In this document: piece after piece, positions 6,726-8,426 of the stretch | How the letters are laid out: every line of letters begins with the position of its first letter | Position numbering within the stretch: the stretch's first letter is position 1 | Position numbers and translations under genes: made by a program | The notes under the pieces: model-generated | Databases searched by the model: none | Told to the model about the DNA's origin: nothing | Seen by the model: only the letters and a program-made list of their open reading frames with translations | Source of the DNA: JBBSIG01 sp038232215 | Lineage (GTDB): Bacteria > Actinomycetota > Thermoleophilia > Gaiellales > Gaiellaceae | Length of the DNA: 8,426 nucleotides | Direction: 5' to 3' | Assembly (NCBI GenBank): GCA_038232215.1 | Contig: JBBSIG010000105.1 | Location: 1 to 8,426 of the forward strand

Positions 6726-6803
6726 GTCTGCCGGGCCGGCCAGACGACGGGCGAGGCGGCGCAGCCCCAGGAGTTCAAGATTGGCAAGACCTACATCGGC
6801 GCG

Positions 6804-7475
6804 GTGATCGCCGGTTTCGCCTTCAACGAGTCGTCGGGCACGTTCACCGCGATCGACGCCCGTAGTGGCAAGATCGTGTGGCAGAAGCGCTGGCCCGAGG
6901 CCTGCTACTCCGGCTCCTCGACGACGGTCGGGAACCTGGTCTTCGTCGGCAGGAGCGACGGCCGCTACCAGGCCTACGACGCCCGCAATGGCAAGCTGCT
7001 CTGGAGCTTCCAGACGGGTGCCGGTGCGAACGACGTGGGCACCATCTTCAAGCAGGACGGTCACGAGTACGTCGCGTTGCTCTCGGCGGGCAACTCGCTC
7101 GTGGCCTCCCCGCACGGCGACAGCGTCTGGTTGTTCGGTCTGAACGGCAAGCTCGGCCCGGTGAAGATCAAGTCGAAGGGCAAGGGCACGAGGCATGCCG
7201 GCACGCCGAAGGGGCCGAGCAAGCAGCAGGGGAACGCGACGGCAGGAAAGAAGGTCTACGCCGCCAACTGCTCCGGCTGCCACGGTCTCACGGGGGGTGG
7301 CGGCAACGGCGGCCCGGACCTGACCACGATCCCGACGGCCAAGAACCTCAACCGCGTGATCGCCCAGGTGACGAACGGCGGCGGCGGGATGCCGGCGTTC
7401 GAGGGGCAGCTGTCTCAGAAGCAGATCAGGGACGTCTCCACGTACGTCGTCAAGATCACGACCAAGAAGAAGTAG
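6804..7475 (+). CDS. PQQ dehydrogenase, C-terminal fragment with cytochrome c domain
   Basis: This is the downstream piece, open from 6726; the first in-frame GTG is at 6804, but it lies inside conserved propeller sequence and has no ribosome binding site, so independent translation is doubtful. It contains the last propeller blades (DARSGKIVW and DARNGKLLW repeats; RWPEACYSG, a recognisable family stretch), a lysine/glycine-rich linker (about residues 120-150 of this fragment, many Lys), and a mono-haem cytochrome c domain: CSGCH at 156-160 of the fragment (codons from 7269) and a distal Met ligand, probably M196 in GGMPAF. The stop TAG at 7473 is followed by a strong hairpin. The haem domain would normally accept electrons from PQQ in the propeller and pass them to the respiratory chain. 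Confidence 0.7.
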   Translation: MIAGFAFNESSGTFTAIDARSGKIVWQKRWPEACYSGSSTTVGNLVFVGRSDGRYQAYDARNGKLLWSFQTGAGANDVGTIFKQDGHEYVALLSAGNSLVASPHGDSVWLFGLNGKLGPVKIKSKGKGTRHAGTPKGPSKQQGNATAGKKVYAANCSGCHGLTGGGGNGGPDLTTIPTAKNLNRVIAQVTNGGGGMPAFEGQLSQKQIRDVSTYVVKITTKKK

Positions 7476-7496
7476 CTGCCGCGAGGGAACGCGACG

Positions 7497-7533
7497 GCGG
7501 TGAGGGGCCAGGGAGACCCGGCCCCCTCACCGC
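7497..7533 (+). terminator. Strong hairpin terminator after the PQQ dehydrogenase
   Basis: The arms GCGGTGAGGGG (7497-7507) and CCCCTCACCGC (7523-7533) form a perfect 11-bp stem with a 15-base loop, in which CC and GG can pair further with one bulged C. It starts 21 bases after the dehydrogenase stop. No T-tract follows. It could work in either direction, and it rules out the GTG at 7500 as a sensible start for the next gene. Confidence 0.65.
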
Positions 7534-7547
7534 GCGGCCCCCGGCGA

Positions 7548-7553
7548 TACTCT
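7548..7553 (+). promoter_or_regulatory. Putative -10 element for the cupredoxin-like gene
   Basis: TACTCT (TANNNT) ends 6 bases before the GTG at 7560, placing transcription start at the start codon. There is no Shine-Dalgarno. The nine bases TACTCTTGC are identical to those at the SIMPL gene start on the opposite strand near 3329-3337, which strengthens the promoter reading. No -35 is recognised. Confidence 0.45.
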
Positions 7554-7559
7554 TGCCTC

Positions 7560-7928
7560 GTGAACCGGCGCCACCTCGCTTTCGCCCTCGCCGCGGCCGC
7601 GATGCTCGCGGTGGGAGCCGGCGCCCTCGTCTCGTCCGCGCGCTCGACGACGGGCCTGGAGCTCCAGCGGCCCATCGCCGTCACGGTCACCGACGGCGCG
7701 ATCCGGCTCGACAGGAGGTCGGTTCAGCGCGGCGACGTCGGCGTCTTCCTCGTCCGGAACGCGGGGCGCCGGCCGCACAACTTCATCATCGGGATCCACC
7801 ACACGCGGGTCCTTCCGCCGGGCGGGCGCGCCACCCTGGTCGTCGACTTCGGAGTGCGCGAGACGATCCCGTACCGGACTGCGGTGTACTCGACGCCCGG
7901 GATGACCGGCCGCTTCCGCGTCCTGTGA
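7560..7928 (+). CDS. Small exported cupredoxin-like protein
   Basis: This 122-residue protein has a signal sequence of type NRRHLAFALAAAAMLAVGAG (about 2-25) and a mature domain of about 95 residues. The mature part fits a cupredoxin beta-barrel: RGDVGVFLVRNAGRRPHNFIIG (57-78, given as RGDVGVFLVRNAG then RRPHNFIIG), the LPPGGRATLVVDF strand (85-97), and a closing Y-to-V segment ending PGMTGRFRVL (113-122). H73 in the PHNF motif matches the first copper ligand and M115 in PGMTG the last, but the usual Cys and second His between them are absent (YRTAVYSTPGM), so a type 1 copper site is unlikely. Function is unknown. The GTG at 7560 is preferred over GTG 7500, which lies in the terminator stem and would place a non-signal sequence first. 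Its stop overlaps the next gene's GTG. Confidence 0.75.
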   Translation: MNRRHLAFALAAAAMLAVGAGALVSSARSTTGLELQRPIAVTVTDGAIRLDRRSVQRGDVGVFLVRNAGRRPHNFIIGIHHTRVLPPGGRATLVVDFGVRETIPYRTAVYSTPGMTGRFRVL

Positions 7929-8392
7929 GCGGGTTGGCCCTCCCGGGAGCTCAGGGTTCGCTGCGACGGTGCGCAGCGGCGATCGGTCTCGCTGCCTCGC
8001 TCGGCCTCGCGGCGACCGGTTGCCGGAGCGGCGGGGCCGGGAACGAGCAGGCGAAGGCGGGGCCGGTCGTCCCGTACGTGGTCGGTCTCGAGCTCGGCGA
8101 GGCGAGGGAGCGAATCGTCTCCGCCGGCTGGAGCACGAGAGTCGCTCGGAAGGCAAGCCCGAAGTCGGACGGCGAGGTGGTCGCGCAGCAGCCCGCGGCC
8201 GGAACGGCTCTCGAGCCCAACGGCACGGTCGTCCTGATCGTCTCGAGGCACGCCGGACGGGCGGTGCGCGGCTCGGAGCTCGTGCAGGTGCCGTCCCTCG
8301 TGGGCAAGCAGTACGTGTCCGCAGGCGATCTCGCGGAGAAGAGGGGCTTCGTGGTCGAGAGCGTGCCGGTTCGCTCGAGGAGGTCGACTTAA
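7925..8392 (+). CDS. PASTA-domain lipoprotein, possibly frameshifted at its 3' end
   Basis: This 155-residue protein starts at GTG 7925, which overlaps the preceding TGA (GTGA), so it is translationally coupled to the cupredoxin-like gene. The N-terminus has a hydrophobic signal with a lipobox-like LAATGC (Cys about residue 33), suggesting a lipid-anchored exported protein. One complete PASTA repeat follows (VVPYVVGLELGEARERI through GEVVAQQPAAGTALEPNGTVVLIVS). PASTA modules bind peptidoglycan fragments or act as spacers in some proteins; binding here is inference. A second PASTA repeat begins at VQVPSLVGKQYVSAGDLAEK but ends early at TAA 8390. In the +1-type frame (open to the window end) the bases from about 8374 encode LEEVDLMPVDMVSLAEG, resembling the expected end of a PASTA repeat, so a one-base loss near 8370-8375 is plausible. 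GTG 7925 is the only sensible start seen. Confidence 0.72.
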   Translation: MSGLALPGAQGSLRRCAAAIGLAASLGLAATGCRSGGAGNEQAKAGPVVPYVVGLELGEARERIVSAGWSTRVARKASPKSDGEVVAQQPAAGTALEPNGTVVLIVSRHAGRAVRGSELVQVPSLVGKQYVSAGDLAEKRGFVVESVPVRSRRST

Positions 8393-8426
8393 TGCCCGTC
8401 GACATGGTTTCGCTCGCCGAAGGTAG

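Larger units (their letters stand above)
5328..7475 (+). pseudogene. PQQ-dependent dehydrogenase with C-terminal cytochrome c, interrupted by one in-frame TAG
   Basis: Read through the single TAG at 6723-6725 (codon 466), this is one 714-residue quinohaemoprotein-type enzyme. Such enzymes oxidise alcohols or similar substrates outside the membrane with pyrroloquinoline quinone and pass electrons to haem c. Reading 466 codons before and 249 codons after the stop keeps the same frame, and the sequence after it resumes at the expected place in the propeller. Around the break the family normally has a Tyr-Val-Cys-like stretch; here the codons are TAG then Val-Cys, so a TAC/TAT to TAG change would suffice. 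A run of six C at 6703-6708 makes paired indels or a sequence error also possible. Many neighbouring genes end in TAG, which argues against a reassigned amber codon. No PQQ biosynthesis gene is in the window. Confidence 0.75.

Noticed and set aside
5786..6865. A 359-codon alternate plus-strand frame crossing the TAG of the dehydrogenase, considered as a real frameshifted continuation.
   Set aside because: Outside about 6695-6735 it is Arg-rich nonsense, whereas the original frame resumes family sequence. Only a very local excursion into it is possible.
7500..7559. The longer 142-residue start (GTG 7500) for the cupredoxin-like gene.
   Set aside because: It begins inside the 11-bp terminator stem, adds a Pro/Arg-rich head before the signal sequence, and ignores the -10-like TACTCT placed 6 bases before GTG 7560.

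Overview
This is a GC-rich window (about 70% G+C by eye, Arg/Ala-rich proteins, frequent GTG and TTG starts). Gene content and style suggest a high-GC actinobacterium, plausibly Thermoleophilia (Gaiellales or Solirubrobacterales). That placement is inference; the window has no rRNA or other taxonomic marker.

Left part, minus strand (3324 down to 1): four genes in one direction. They are a membrane-anchored SIMPL-domain protein, dnaX (DNA polymerase III gamma/tau), ybaB (nucleoid-associated protein) and recR (recombination mediator). dnaX-ybaB-recR is a classic conserved replication and repair cluster with gaps of 13-17 bases. The SIMPL gene sits 42 bases upstream of dnaX and is probably co-transcribed.

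Centre, plus strand (3384-5242): a 59-base divergent gap holds two back-to-back -10-like hexamers, each 7 bases before a start codon, which suggests leaderless transcription both ways. Rightward lies a tandem two-domain PAP2 phosphatase (BcrC-like half plus canonical PAP2 half). It overlaps a single-domain cupin in an ATGA junction. A GC-rich hairpin follows.

Right part, plus strand (5328-8426): an exported PQQ-type eight-bladed dehydrogenase with a C-terminal cytochrome c domain is interrupted by one in-frame TAG at 6723. Reading resumes in the same frame with clear family sequence, so this is a disrupted gene, an amber mutation or a sequence error. An 11-bp hairpin follows. Next are a small exported cupredoxin-like protein that has lost most copper ligands, also with a leaderless-type start, and a GTGA-overlapped PASTA-domain lipoprotein whose second PASTA repeat looks frameshifted near the window edge.

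Functionally, the left block is housekeeping DNA metabolism. The centre is cell-envelope lipid-phosphate chemistry with an unassigned cupin. The right block is extracytoplasmic redox and envelope proteins. I found no tRNA, rRNA, CRISPR array, insertion sequence or phage gene. No gap between genes exceeds about 90 bases. I see no convincing wholly new system; the most unusual items are the broken dehydrogenase, the tandem PAP2 fusion with a single lysine, and the repeated leaderless-promoter arrangement.
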